Assembly (NCBI RefSeq): GCF_017912535.1
Contig: NZ_JAERQK010000002.1
Coordinates: 1 to 64,000, forward strand
DNA: 64,000 nt
Direction of reading: 5' to 3'
Origin: Motiliproteus sediminis
GTDB taxonomy: Bacteria > Pseudomonadota > Gammaproteobacteria > Pseudomonadales > Balneatricaceae
Part shown: one piece after another, positions 32,125-41,845 of the stretch
How the letters are laid out: every line of letters starts with the position of its first letter
Position numbering within the stretch: the stretch's first letter is position 1
Notes under the pieces: generated by a model
What the model was told of the DNA's origin: nothing
The model's input: only the letters and a program-made list of their open reading frames with translations
The model's database searches: none
Made by a program: the position numbers and the translations under genes

Positions 32125-33567
32125 GTGCCTTCATCGACAGTACTGATTATCGGAGCAGGTCCCGCGGGGCTGACGGCCGCCTATGAGATTGCCAAACAAA
32201 CATCGTTAACACCGCTGGTAGTCGAAGCTTCATCCCAGATCGGCGGCCTGTCACGGACGGAGGAGCGTGACGGCAATCGTCTGGATATCGGCGGCCATCG
32301 CTTTCATAGCAACTCAGCGTGGGTACGCAACTGGTGGCAGCAGTTCATTCCCATCCACGCGGCGGCAACTGATCAACCTCTCGATCACATGCTCGTGCAG
32401 CAGCGAAAATCACGTATTTTGTATGCCGGCCGGTTGTTCGATTACCCGCTGTCTCCGACCCCGGCCACCCTTAGCCAACTGGGCTGGACACGTGCCGTAG
32501 GATTCCTGTTCAGCTACCTGCACGCATGCTGCCGACCGAGATTGCCGGAGCGCCATCTGGAAGACTTTTTTATCAACCGCTTCGGCGAACGGCTATATCG
32601 GACTTTTTTCGCTGACTACACCGAAAAAGTCTGGGGAGTGCCTTGTAGCCAGATCGCTGCCGACTGGGGAGCTGAGCGCGTCAAAGGAATTTCGATCAGC
32701 CGGGCCTTGCTCGATAGCATCATTCCCCGTTCCGACGAGCCCAGCCTGACGCGAGAGTTCTGGTACCCGCCTCGAGGACCGGGGCAACTATGGTCGCGGG
32801 TCGCCGACGCGATCACCGATAGCGGTGGACAGATACGGCTCAATCACCGACTGGCGCGGCTGACGTTGCGAGGCCAGCGTATCGTCGCAGCCGAAATGGA
32901 AACCCCTCGGGGGCGTCAGAGTCTTACCTGCACGGCGGTATTCAGTTCGATGCCGATTTCCCACCTTGTCGGGGCGCTGGAAGCGCACCCGCCTGAAAGC
33001 ATTCGCCAGCAAGCCAAAGCGCTGCCTTATCGGGACTTCATCACCATCGGGCTACTGCTGGACAAAAAGCTGCTTGATGCCAACTGTCTGGTCGCCACGG
33101 CAGAGGACCATTGGATCTATATCCAAGAACCGGGGCTACGGCTGGGCAGGGTGCAACTGTTCCACAACTGGAGCCCCCATCTGGTTGCCGATGCCGACCG
33201 TCATTTATGGCTCGGCTTCGAGTATTTCTGCGCTCAAGGCGATGATCTCTGGGAACAGAGCGATGCGGAACTGCGTCGCCTGGCGATCCGTGAGGCCGAG
33301 CAGATCAACCTGTTCAATGGTTCAGCGTTGGCAGCGAGCTATCCGATCAGGGTTCCGAAAGCCTATCCGGCCTACACCGGCAATTACCGTCACACGCAGG
33401 GCCTGTTCGACTATTTAACAGGAATCGAAAACCTCTCACTGATCGGCCGTAACGGGCGGCACAAGTACGACAATCAGGACGTGGCTATGCTGAGTGCCCG
33501 GGATGAGGTTGCCCGCTTGGTTCAGCACTGCAGACCAGCATCGGGCAAAGGGTCAACCCAACTCTAA
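32125..33567 (+). CDS. FAD/NAD(P)-dependent oxidoreductase (UDP-galactopyranose mutase / amine oxidase-like)
   Basis: A 480-residue flavoprotein. The N-terminal dinucleotide site is LIIGAGPAGLTAAYEIA, followed by QIGGLSRTEERDGNRLDIGGHRFH, a signature of the protoporphyrinogen-oxidase/UDP-galactopyranose-mutase-like group. The C-terminal NLSLIGRNGRHKYDNQD is typical of proteins often found in surface polysaccharide loci. It may isomerise or oxidise a sugar or amino-acid intermediate. It diverges from the MBOAT gene across an AT-rich promoter region and overlaps the radical SAM gene tail to tail by 15 bases. The start is a GTG at 32125. Confidence 0.85.
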   Translation: MPSSTVLIIGAGPAGLTAAYEIAKQTSLTPLVVEASSQIGGLSRTEERDGNRLDIGGHRFHSNSAWVRNWWQQFIPIHAAATDQPLDHMLVQQRKSRILYAGRLFDYPLSPTPATLSQLGWTRAVGFLFSYLHACCRPRLPERHLEDFFINRFGERLYRTFFADYTEKVWGVPCSQIAADWGAERVKGISISRALLDSIIPRSDEPSLTREFWYPPRGPGQLWSRVADAITDSGGQIRLNHRLARLTLRGQRIVAAEMETPRGRQSLTCTAVFSSMPISHLVGALEAHPPESIRQQAKALPYRDFITIGLLLDKKLLDANCLVATAEDHWIYIQEPGLRLGRVQLFHNWSPHLVADADRHLWLGFEYFCAQGDDLWEQSDAELRRLAIREAEQINLFNGSALAASYPIRVPKAYPAYTGNYRHTQGLFDYLTGIENLSLIGRNGRHKYDNQDVAMLSARDEVARLVQHCRPASGKGSTQL

Positions 33568-34536
33568 CGGATCAGAGTAAGCAAACCGGCAGTTCACGCA
33601 GTAATCTGGCAAACGCCCCTGGCGAAAATCTCGCCGCAGATGCTGACGCCAGGGAGCGTTCCAGCCGCCCTCGGATGCAAACAGTGAGCCATGGTAGGTA
33701 GCCAGAGGAGTCACACAGCACGGCCCGACCTGCCCATCCAGCGTTACGACCATGGTTGACCACAATTCGGCGCAGCGTGGTTCTGTGGCCCGCGGCGCGG
33801 GCCAGACGATGAACAGCTGCCGCCCGAAGCGTCGTTCGCAACGCCGGCGAAACTCCGTATTGATCAAGTCGCGGCCATCCGCCCCGGCCACTACCCCATT
33901 GCCACAGACATACTCGACGAATACGGCCTGCACGCCGGTATCGGCAGCCAACTGCAATGTACGCTCAACTACTGACTCCTGGCCGGCCTCAAACAGCACA
34001 CCGAGTTTCACCGGCACCACGGGGGTCAGTCGCGGCAGACTGTGCCGCAAAGCGTCTATATCCTCAGGATAAGCACTGACACAGAGCAGGTCCGGCATCA
34101 CCGCGATCAGTTCCGCAGCACGCTTGGCCAGCAGACGCCCGTTGGTATTGATTGACACCAAGTGCCCACGGTGACGGGCCAGTTGAATCATCGCCGGCAG
34201 ATCCGGATTGAGTAACGGCTCGCCACCATAAAACGACAGCCGCAGGCTACGTTTCAGATCGGGATGTTCAAGCATCGCGAGGAACGTTGAAACCGACAGG
34301 TCCTGCCCCTCCGCAGAGGGGGCAGCAAGTTCGCCGTGATAGTGACAAAAGTTGCAACGCTTGTTGCAGCGGCGACTGGCCCAGACCAGCACATTTATCG
34401 GCCCGCAAGGCAGGCAATCTCGCCGAGTCCCTACCCACAGCCGAAACAGGATCAGATTCCACACCTGTCGCCAACGCGCGTGTGGCAACCAGCGCAACAG
34501 CAGCCGGAGGTAGAAGCGATAACGACTAACCGACAT
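33553..34536 (-). CDS. Radical SAM/SPASM-like protein
   Basis: A 327-residue radical SAM protein. The cluster motif is RRCNKRCNFCHYHGE (CX3CX2C) at about residues 57-71, followed by LSFYGGEPLLNPDL. Late cysteines (RCAELW, VGPCCV, YCVNCRF) fit a SPASM-type auxiliary cluster domain, as in peptide-modifying enzymes. The ATG at 34536 is chosen because GAGG lies seven bases before it; starts at 34566 and 34587 would lengthen it. It lies inside the Dlt-like island and may modify the aminoacyl group or a peptide acceptor. No precursor peptide gene was spotted. Confidence 0.85.
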   Translation of the reverse strand: MSVSRYRFYLRLLLRWLPHARWRQVWNLILFRLWVGTRRDCLPCGPINVLVWASRRCNKRCNFCHYHGELAAPSAEGQDLSVSTFLAMLEHPDLKRSLRLSFYGGEPLLNPDLPAMIQLARHRGHLVSINTNGRLLAKRAAELIAVMPDLLCVSAYPEDIDALRHSLPRLTPVVPVKLGVLFEAGQESVVERTLQLAADTGVQAVFVEYVCGNGVVAGADGRDLINTEFRRRCERRFGRQLFIVWPAPRATEPRCAELWSTMVVTLDGQVGPCCVTPLATYHGSLFASEGGWNAPWRQHLRRDFRQGRLPDYCVNCRFAYSDPLELG

Positions 34537-34642
34537 CCACTGCGCCTCAATACTTCTGATCAACATACTGCTCCGACAACCACCCACATACCCAATTATT
34601 GGAGGAGTGGTTACTATTAACCTTTAACACTCGATCACAACG

Positions 34643-36181
34643 GTGACGGCTATTAACCCCATATCGCCGATTCTCGACCACGCCAGCAAAACACCCGACG
34701 CCCTGGCGCTGTTCGTCGATGGACAATATTACACCTACCGCCAGCTGACGGCATTGACCGCAGCCCAGGCCGCCAGGATAAATCAACTGTCAACTGCGCC
34801 ATCCCGCGTTGCCGTTCTCTGCGCCGGCGGAGCTGAAGCTTACTGCGGAGCGCTGGCTGCTCTCTGGATGGGCGCCACCTATATTCCATTGGCCACCGAT
34901 ACGCCGCTGCCGCAGCTCCGCGATATGCTGACCGACGTGGCGCCGGATCTGCTGCTGACCGATCCGTCCGGAGCTGCTTTATGGCATCGCTTGGATCTGC
35001 CTGGTAAACGGCCCCGGCATCTGTCCATCGAGCTGGACCCAACCGGTGACCCGGCACTCGCACCGCCGGTAGCCGGATTCGATACCGATAGCGCAGTGTA
35101 TGTGGTCTTCACCTCCGGGACTACAGGCCACCCCAAAGGGGTACCAGTGAGTGCCCGTCAACTGACTCATGCCTTGGAGTGTTTTCAGCGCCGCTACGTG
35201 ATCAAACGCGATGATCGTCTGTCACAGAGTTTCCCGCTAACCTTTGACCTGTCAATGTTCGATCTTTTCATGGCCTGGCAGCAGGGAGCCTCCCTCCATG
35301 TTATTCCAGCGCGGCAGCGCCTGGCTCCGGGACCATTCATTCGCCAACAGCAACTAACGCTGTGGTTTTCAGTACCCTCGGTCATTGCATTCATGCACCG
35401 GCTGGGACAGCTGAAACCCGACAATCTGGCGACCTTACGCTGGTCTCTGTTTTGCGGCGAAGCGCTGCCGCTAGAGCTGGCTCGTCGCTGGCAAGACGCG
35501 GCCCCTGATGCACAGATGGATAACCTTTACGGGCCGGCAGAAGCGACTATCGCCTGTACCGCCAAACGACTTTACGATCTCCACTGCCCTGACTATGAAA
35601 TGACCATCGGGCAGCCACTTGATGGCACACTGCTGGCGACCATTGGCGAACAGGAGCAGTGGACGCCGCCAGAGATTGGGGGGGAGCTGCTGATATCAGG
35701 ACCGCAGGTAGTTGATGGCTACTGGGCCCGGGAGGAGGAAACCCAGCATCGATTTACAGTTCGTAAACACCCACAGCTTGGCGCACACCGCTGGTATCGC
35801 ACCGGCGACTTGGCCCGGTTGGGCGACGACGGAGACTGGCGTTTTCTGGGTCGAGTCGACCGGCAGCTCAAAATTCGCGGAATTCGCACCGAAACCGAGG
35901 CGATAGAGCAGCTCGTGCAGCAGCACTCGGGGGCCGATACGGCGGCTATTCTGCCGCTTTACGAGCAGCAGCTATGCGTCGGCGTCGCGGCGTTTGTTAC
36001 CCCCGTTCCTCTACAACCCGAAGTAGAAGCACGCCGAAAACTGATACGTTCGCTCAAACCCTGCCTTCAGGGCGCGCTGCTGCCTATCCAGGTCCGCTAT
36101 CTGCCTCAACTCCCTCTTACCCGGCACGGCAAAATCGACTATCGCCAGTTGGCGGCAGTGCTTGACGAGCGCGAAGGCTAA
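34643..36181 (+). CDS. Amino-acid adenylating ligase 2 (DltA-like)
   Basis: A 512-residue adenylate-forming enzyme, distinct from ligase 1. Core motifs: YVVFTSGTTGHPKGV, NLYGPAEATI, WYRTGDLARLG and TRHGKIDYRQL. It has a GTG start at 34643. A second stand-alone adenylation enzyme with only one carrier protein in the locus suggests either two amino acids loaded in turn, or activation of a small acyl acid by one of them. It diverges from the radical SAM gene (106 bases apart) and meets the GMC oxidoreductase gene tail to tail with a 4-base overlap. Confidence 0.9.
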   Translation: MTAINPISPILDHASKTPDALALFVDGQYYTYRQLTALTAAQAARINQLSTAPSRVAVLCAGGAEAYCGALAALWMGATYIPLATDTPLPQLRDMLTDVAPDLLLTDPSGAALWHRLDLPGKRPRHLSIELDPTGDPALAPPVAGFDTDSAVYVVFTSGTTGHPKGVPVSARQLTHALECFQRRYVIKRDDRLSQSFPLTFDLSMFDLFMAWQQGASLHVIPARQRLAPGPFIRQQQLTLWFSVPSVIAFMHRLGQLKPDNLATLRWSLFCGEALPLELARRWQDAAPDAQMDNLYGPAEATIACTAKRLYDLHCPDYEMTIGQPLDGTLLATIGEQEQWTPPEIGGELLISGPQVVDGYWAREEETQHRFTVRKHPQLGAHRWYRTGDLARLGDDGDWRFLGRVDRQLKIRGIRTETEAIEQLVQQHSGADTAAILPLYEQQLCVGVAAFVTPVPLQPEVEARRKLIRSLKPCLQGALLPIQVRYLPQLPLTRHGKIDYRQLAAVLDEREG

Positions 36182-37908
36182 CCGCGTAACTGGTGCAAGA
36201 TACCCGCAGCCTGCCGCCGGGCCATCGCCATCACTGTTGCCTGAGGGTTGGCTCCGGGGTAGCCCGGCAAGCTGGAAGCGTCGCACACCCATAGATCCGG
36301 CGCCGTAAAAACCCGCCCCTGGCTATCGACCACGCCCTCGGCGGCGGAGGCGGCCATGTGACAACTGGCGGTCGGATGCAACATCAACAGCTGCGGCTGC
36401 CACTGCCGCAGTTCCTGCCCGCTGACAATGGGCAGGTGTGTGGGAGCCAGCATCGGGGCCAACTCTGCAACGGGATAAAGCGCTCTGGCACCACTGGCAG
36501 CCAGCAGTCGCGCCAGCGCGTTAACTCCCTCGGCAAGTGCCTGCCAGTCGCTCTCGGCCAGCGGATAACGCACACTGCCAGCGGTCACCTCACCACGGGA
36601 TTGCGGCGACAGGATCACGCTGAAAACCCCCATATGGCGCCAACGATCAAGCAGGGCTTGCGGGCCGGGGTAAACAGCCAACGCCTGCGCCAACTGGGCC
36701 CGATGACTGACGGCGCAACCCAGAGTCAGGCGGGGGGCAAACTCACGCACCTGAACCGCACCGATCGCCCCTCCCGTGTCGTTAACCGGTTGCTCAAACT
36801 CCGCCACAATCTTGAGCACCACCGAGCTGTGCAGTCCACGCCCGACATGGGGGCCACCCAACTTGCTACGGCGCAACAATCGCGGTGTCTGGTAGGCGCC
36901 TGCGGCCAGCACCACCGCGGCCGCTGAAAGACTCTCACCCTCGGCGCCATCACAACTGACCAACCACCGATCATCCCAGCGCCGAATGTTCTCGACCCGG
37001 GCCGCGCTGCACAGCACACCACCGGCTGCCTCGAACCGCGGCAGCAATGTTGTTGCCATCGAACGATAGTCGGAGCGCAATGAAAGAGGCACCGCACTAC
37101 GCTGAAGACGCCCCAGCGTCTGCCACTGCCAGCCCAGCCGGCTCGCGCCCTGTGCCAGTCGAGTCGACAGCGGACTGCCGTCAGCGGCCGCAAGGTCGAG
37201 TCCCAGCTCGGTCTCAAGTGCCGCATAGTGCTCGGTCAGCCCCAAGCCGCAACCCAGGGTCTGCTGCCAACCGGCCAGGATCGATGCTGGCGCGCGCAAA
37301 TAGAGTGCGCTGTTGACCTCGCTGGCGCCACCGACAGCGCACCCCTCGAGGGTAACCAACGGCGGGCGGCCGGGAATCAGGTCGATCCCGCCCCAGCGCA
37401 TCCCCTCCAGCATTTCACGCCAGCCGTAAGCCAGTCGGTCGCTCTGCCAGCCCCCCTCTTCCAGTAGCACCGTGTTGATGCCACGCTCAGCAAGATAGGT
37501 CGCCACCACCGCCCCGGCGGGCCCAGAGCCCACCACCACCACCTCAGCCCTGCTCGGCACCCGGGCAGGTCTGCGGGCGAGCGGCGCCGCGGCCGGTTCC
37601 TGTCCCGCAAACAAGCGCAGCAGCACCAGGCTTTGAATAAACTTGGCCAACAACCTCAGAGGGAACACCCGTCCGCGGCGAGCCCTGCCGAGGTGTGCCC
37701 GGAGCGCTGCATCACCGGGGTAACGCACCGCGCACCAGAGCCCCCAAACGCTTAACAACAATCTCAGCCCGGTAGCGCGCCACCATGGCTGACGTTGCAA
37801 TTGCTGGTCGATGAACTCGGCTGACGCATGGTCATCAGGCAACCGTTCGTCACCGCGATATGAAACGGCATAACATCGACACAGGCGAAGCAAGAACGGC
37901 TTCAGCAT
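36178..37908 (-). CDS. GMC-type FAD-dependent oxidoreductase
   Basis: A 576-residue flavoprotein of the glucose-methanol-choline family. The FAD site is VVVGSGPAGAVVATYLA at about residues 123-139, after an N-terminal 120-residue extension. The second GMC signature region (GGASEVNSALYLR) and the C-terminal HPTASCHMA with the active-site histidine are present, as is LWVCDASSLPGYPGANPQAT. GMC enzymes oxidise alcohols. Some membrane-linked members have a gluconate-dehydrogenase gamma-like N-terminal helical region, and the extension here may be of that kind. It lies at the edge of the Dlt-like island. Confidence 0.88.
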   Translation of the reverse strand: MLKPFLLRLCRCYAVSYRGDERLPDDHASAEFIDQQLQRQPWWRATGLRLLLSVWGLWCAVRYPGDAALRAHLGRARRGRVFPLRLLAKFIQSLVLLRLFAGQEPAAAPLARRPARVPSRAEVVVVGSGPAGAVVATYLAERGINTVLLEEGGWQSDRLAYGWREMLEGMRWGGIDLIPGRPPLVTLEGCAVGGASEVNSALYLRAPASILAGWQQTLGCGLGLTEHYAALETELGLDLAAADGSPLSTRLAQGASRLGWQWQTLGRLQRSAVPLSLRSDYRSMATTLLPRFEAAGGVLCSAARVENIRRWDDRWLVSCDGAEGESLSAAAVVLAAGAYQTPRLLRRSKLGGPHVGRGLHSSVVLKIVAEFEQPVNDTGGAIGAVQVREFAPRLTLGCAVSHRAQLAQALAVYPGPQALLDRWRHMGVFSVILSPQSRGEVTAGSVRYPLAESDWQALAEGVNALARLLAASGARALYPVAELAPMLAPTHLPIVSGQELRQWQPQLLMLHPTASCHMAASAAEGVVDSQGRVFTAPDLWVCDASSLPGYPGANPQATVMAMARRQAAGILHQLRG

Positions 37909-38390
37909 GACCGGTTCAACATGATAAAAATGCTCTCGACCACAGGCCGGTCCAACCTTTGCCGGCAGACCGCGAAAAATGAGTCATGGTGTTGATTGAA
38001 CTCCCACTCGCGGGCCATTACCATCGTTCCAAACTGAATGAATAACAACCGCTTGACTGCGCTTATCGCCAGCGCCGCCCACACGCCCCGCCAATGGTCG
38101 GGCGATAGGGTATCATCCTATCGAGCTGCGTTCTTTCTCTACCCGCACATTCAGGCGGGGCGACCGGGAGCGGCACTGGACAGGAGATATCTACGCTACC
38201 GGTGCCCACGCTGGGAAGCGCCCGGCGGATCAGGGAGTCTGGCAACACAGCCCCTTGAAACCCACTGCACAGCACTTACATATACAGCGGAGACCGTTGC
38301 TCCGCGCTGCCAGGCTCATCCACAGACCCCCTGATGGCTGGCAGCAAATGTCGCGGTTACCCACTAACCCTACTTGATGGCGATTTAAGG
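37909..38390. other. Intergenic region between the GMC gene and the MoxR/Bat operon
   Basis: About 480 bases without a convincing gene. It must hold divergent promoters for the GMC gene (left) and the Bat operon (right). A hairpin GCGGAG-N7-CTCCGC lies at 38287-38305 in the presumed leader of the Bat operon; it has no T run. Short open frames here have poor composition and no ribosome sites. Confidence 0.5.
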
Positions 38391-39353
38391 ATGACCAACC
38401 AGCAACAGTTTCAGGCTTTGCGCGAATGGCTCCAAACCCAGATTATTGGCCAGCAGGCGCTCACCGATCGTCTGCTGATCGCCCTGCTAGCGGACGGACA
38501 CCTGCTGGTAGAGGGCGCGCCGGGGCTGGCCAAAACCAAGGCGATTAAAACCTTGGCCATGGCGATTGAGGGGGACTTCCACCGGGTGCAGTTCACCCCC
38601 GACCTGCTGCCCGCCGATATCACCGGCAGCGACATCTACCGCCCCGAGACCCACAGTTTCGAGTTTCAGCCCGGGCCGCTATTCCACAACCTGATTCTCG
38701 CCGACGAGATCAACCGCGCGCCAGCCAAGGTCCAGTCGGCACTGCTGGAGGCGATGGCGGAGCGGCAGATCAGCATTGGTAAGCAAAGTTACCCGCTGCC
38801 GTCTCTATTCCTGGTAATGGCGACCCAGAATCCGATCGAGCAGGAGGGCACCTACCCGCTGCCGGAGGCTCAGTTGGACCGCTTTTTAATGCAGGTGAAC
38901 GTCGCCTATCCGAACCGCGACGCCGAACTGGCTATTCTGCGGCTGGCACGCCAGGAGGACCGCAACCAGCAGCGTGCCACACCACCGCTGCGTCTTAGCA
39001 GCGACGACATTACCGCCGCGCGAGCCGCAGTCCAGGGGCTCTACCTGGCCGAACCGGTGGAGCGCTACATGGTGGAGCTGATTCTTGCCAGCCGCGACCC
39101 CGGCCGTTACGCCCCGGAACTGGCACGCTGGATCGAGTACGGCGCCAGCCCCCGGGCTACCATCGCTCTGGAGCGCTGCGCCCGCGCCCATGCCTGGCTC
39201 CACGGTCAGGATTACGTCAGTCCCGACAACGTGCAGGCGGTGGCCCACGATGTGTTGCGTCACCGCCTGCTGCTCAGCTTTGAGGCCCAAGCCAATGGCC
39301 AGAACAGCGACGCGGTGATTCAGCGTCTGCTGGAACAGGTTCCGGTCAGTTAA
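38391..39353 (+). CDS. MoxR-family AAA+ ATPase
   Basis: A 320-residue AAA+ ATPase with Walker A GAPGLAKT, Walker B LILADEIN, sensor region VMATQNPIEQEGTYPLPEAQLDRF and the C-terminal helical lid. MoxR proteins act as chaperone-like partners of von Willebrand A-domain proteins, which are encoded three and four genes downstream. The ATG at 38391 fits the family N-terminus; an ATG at 38334 would add 19 residues without family likeness. First gene of a six-gene rightward operon (moxR, DUF58, DUF4381, two VWA, BatD). Confidence 0.93.
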   Translation: MTNQQQFQALREWLQTQIIGQQALTDRLLIALLADGHLLVEGAPGLAKTKAIKTLAMAIEGDFHRVQFTPDLLPADITGSDIYRPETHSFEFQPGPLFHNLILADEINRAPAKVQSALLEAMAERQISIGKQSYPLPSLFLVMATQNPIEQEGTYPLPEAQLDRFLMQVNVAYPNRDAELAILRLARQEDRNQQRATPPLRLSSDDITAARAAVQGLYLAEPVERYMVELILASRDPGRYAPELARWIEYGASPRATIALERCARAHAWLHGQDYVSPDNVQAVAHDVLRHRLLLSFEAQANGQNSDAVIQRLLEQVPVS

Positions 39354-39363
39354 GGGGCGCCCC

Positions 39364-40326
39364 ATGAGCCGGCACGCCCTCGCCGATCCGTTCGACCAGC
39401 ACCGTCTGCACGGGATCTATCCCGCACTGGATGAGCTGGTGGCGCTACACCGCTTTGCCGGGCGCTGTTCGCTGGCGGCGCGCCGAGTCAGCCACAGCCC
39501 GCTGGCCGGCGAGTGGCGCACCCACCAGCGCGGCCGTGGCATCGATTTTGACCAGGTACGCGCCTACCAGGCCGGTGACGACATCCGCGCCATCGACTGG
39601 CGCGTCACCGCACGGCGCCAAGCCCCGCATACCAAACTTTACCGCGAGGAGCGCGAGCGTCCGGTGCTGCTGGCGGCCGACCTGCGCTCACCGATGTTCT
39701 TCGGCAGCCGGGTCTGTTACAAGTCAGTACAAGCCTGCGCAGTGGCCACCCTCTTGAGCTGGATCGCGCTGGCCGGCCGTGACCGAGTGGGCGGGGTGGT
39801 CTTTGGCGACGACCAGCACTATGACATCCGCCCCCAACGCAGCCGCCACAGCGTATTGGCGTTGATTCAGCAGCTACAGCAGTTCGCCAGCCGGCTGACC
39901 ACGCCCTGCCCGATCACACCGGCAGCGCCGCTCAGCCAACTGCTCGACAAACTGCTGCCGACCGCGCACACCGGCGCCGCGCTGTTTATTCTCAGCGACT
40001 TTCACGATCTGGATCAACGCTGCGAACAACGGCTGTTCCAGCTCGCCCGTCACAACGATCTCACTCTGATTCAAGTGCGCGACCCGCTGGAGATGAACCT
40101 GCCACAGGATCGTTCCCTCTGGGTCAGTGATGGTCAGCGCCGCGTCAACCTGCAAGACCTGCCCCCCCTGCTACAGCAGCAACAGCAACGGGATGACGCC
40201 CTGCGCCAACTGTGCCAGCGCCTCGGGCTGCCGCTGCATTCGATCGCTACCGATGACTCCCCGGTGGCCCGCGTGCAGCAACTCTATGGACGCACCCGCA
40301 ACCCGCGTACCGGAGGCAGGGCATGA
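39364..40326 (+). CDS. DUF58 domain protein
   Basis: A 320-residue protein with the DUF58 signature RGIDFDQVRAYQAGDDIRAI and DWRVTARRQAPHTKLYREER, followed by a VWA-like fold (VLLAADLRSPMFFGS). It has no membrane segment, in contrast to many DUF58 proteins. In MoxR operons it is thought to be a partner of the ATPase. It starts 10 bases after moxR and overlaps the next gene by an ATGA. Confidence 0.9.
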   Translation: MSRHALADPFDQHRLHGIYPALDELVALHRFAGRCSLAARRVSHSPLAGEWRTHQRGRGIDFDQVRAYQAGDDIRAIDWRVTARRQAPHTKLYREERERPVLLAADLRSPMFFGSRVCYKSVQACAVATLLSWIALAGRDRVGGVVFGDDQHYDIRPQRSRHSVLALIQQLQQFASRLTTPCPITPAAPLSQLLDKLLPTAHTGAALFILSDFHDLDQRCEQRLFQLARHNDLTLIQVRDPLEMNLPQDRSLWVSDGQRRVNLQDLPPLLQQQQQRDDALRQLCQRLGLPLHSIATDDSPVARVQQLYGRTRNPRTGGRA

Positions 40327-40823
40327 ATCCGGCCTCGACCTCACTGGAGCAACTGCGCGACATCCATCTGCCGCCGGCGATCGGCTACTGGCCGCCGGCA
40401 CCCGGCTGGTGGTTGCTCGCCCTGATCGCCCTGGCCGCCCTGGCCGCAGGCTGTTGGTGGGGATGGCGGCGCTACCAACAGCGGCGGTACCGCCGTGAAG
40501 CGCTGCGACTGCTGGCTGAGTACCGGCATCGATTTGAGCGCGACCACGATCTGCCAGCTCTGCTGGCGGCGCTGTCGGCGCTGCTGCGGCGCACTGCCCT
40601 CAGCGCCTATCCCGCCGCGCAAGTGGCCGGACTGACCGGCAACGACTGGCGCGACTTTCTGCGCCAGCACAGCGGCCTCGCCGAATTCGACACTTCGGTT
40701 GGCGAGGCCCTGATCCGCGGCCCCTACCAACCGCAACCCAAGGGCACTGACCACTGCGATGCGAATGCCCTGCTCCATCTCACCGAGCGCTGGATAAAAG
40801 CGCACCGGAGGCCATCATGCTGA
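40323..40823 (+). CDS. DUF4381 membrane protein
   Basis: A 166-residue protein with the DUF4381 opening LEQLRDIHLPPAIGYWPPAP, one membrane segment (WWLLALIALAALAAGCWWG, residues 25-43) and a basic cytoplasmic helical part. Such proteins stand between DUF58 and the VWA genes in proteobacterial Bat operons. It overlaps both neighbours (4 and 7 bases), implying coupled translation. Confidence 0.9.
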   Translation: MNPASTSLEQLRDIHLPPAIGYWPPAPGWWLLALIALAALAAGCWWGWRRYQQRRYRREALRLLAEYRHRFERDHDLPALLAALSALLRRTALSAYPAAQVAGLTGNDWRDFLRQHSGLAEFDTSVGEALIRGPYQPQPKGTDHCDANALLHLTERWIKAHRRPSC

Positions 40824-41845
40824 GTTTTGCCTGGCCGCTGGTGCTGCTGCTGGCACCGCTGCCCTGGCTGGTTTATCACTGGTTGCCGCGCGCCCGACAG
40901 GATCAGTCAGCACTGCGCATGCCACTACCGGGGCACCTTGTCGGCGTAGCATCGGCCACCGCCGCCCTGCCGCGTCGCCGGCTGCGCAACCGGCTGCTGT
41001 TGCTGGTGCCGGTCTGGCTGTTACTGCTGCTCGCCGCCGCACGCCCGCAGTGGGTCGGCGAGCCACTGCCGCTGGCTCCCTCCGGTCGCGACCTGCTGCT
41101 GGCGGTGGATATCTCCGGCAGCATGGCGACCGAAGACATGCCTTTGGATGACGAGCTGGTGGACCGGCTAAGGATCGTCAAGCAGGTGCTGGCGGAGTTC
41201 GTCCAGCGCCGCAACGGTGACCGGCTGGGGCTGATTCTGTTTGGTAGCCGCGCCTACACCCAGGTGCCATTGACCTTCGACAGCACCACCTTCGCCCAAC
41301 TGCTGAATGAAGCCCAAGTGGGGTTTGCCGGCGACCGCACCGCCATCGGAGATGCCATCGGCCTCGCAGTCAAGCGCCTGACCGAACGGCCACAACAGAG
41401 CCGGGTGCTGATTCTGCTGACCGATGGGGCGAACACCGCCGGTCAGGTAGAACCGCTGGACGCCGCCAGAGTAGCCGCCGACGCCAAGGTGCGCATCCAC
41501 ACCCTGGGTATAGGCGCCGACGAGATGCTGGTCCGCAGCTTCTTTGGCACCCGCCGGGTCAATCCCTCGGCCGATCTGGACGAAGCGCTGCTAGCGGAGA
41601 TCGCTACCCGCACCGGTGGCCGCTATTTCCGCGCCCGTGACCCGGCCCAGTTGGCCGAGGTTTATACCGAGCTGGACCGGCTGGAACCGACCCAACAAGA
41701 GGCGCAACTGCTACGCCCCCGGCAAGCGCTGTTTCACTGGCCGTTGGCGATCGCGCTGCTGCTCACGCTCGCCTGGACAGGTATACGTTATGCGCGGCAG
41801 CTCCAGCCACGTCACGGCCACCCCCACCGGGAGGAAGCCACATGA
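40817..41845 (+). CDS. VWA-domain membrane protein (BatA-like)
   Basis: A 342-residue protein: an N-terminal membrane segment, a second one near residues 58-74, a VWA domain (about 90-290) and a C-terminal membrane segment. The metal-ion site is complete: DISGSMATED (DXSXS), with TFDSTTF and LTDGANTAG supplying the other ligands. BatA in Bacteroides is tied to aerotolerance; in proteobacteria the complex probably assists assembly or stress survival in the periplasm. It overlaps its neighbours by 7 and 4 bases. Confidence 0.92.
   Translation: MLSFAWPLVLLLAPLPWLVYHWLPRARQDQSALRMPLPGHLVGVASATAALPRRRLRNRLLLLVPVWLLLLLAAARPQWVGEPLPLAPSGRDLLLAVDISGSMATEDMPLDDELVDRLRIVKQVLAEFVQRRNGDRLGLILFGSRAYTQVPLTFDSTTFAQLLNEAQVGFAGDRTAIGDAIGLAVKRLTERPQQSRVLILLTDGANTAGQVEPLDAARVAADAKVRIHTLGIGADEMLVRSFFGTRRVNPSADLDEALLAEIATRTGGRYFRARDPAQLAEVYTELDRLEPTQQEAQLLRPRQALFHWPLAIALLLTLAWTGIRYARQLQPRHGHPHREEAT

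Noticed and set aside
38038-38334. Short rightward frame upstream of moxR
   Set aside because: No ribosome site, no recognisable composition or motif; better explained as promoter and leader region.
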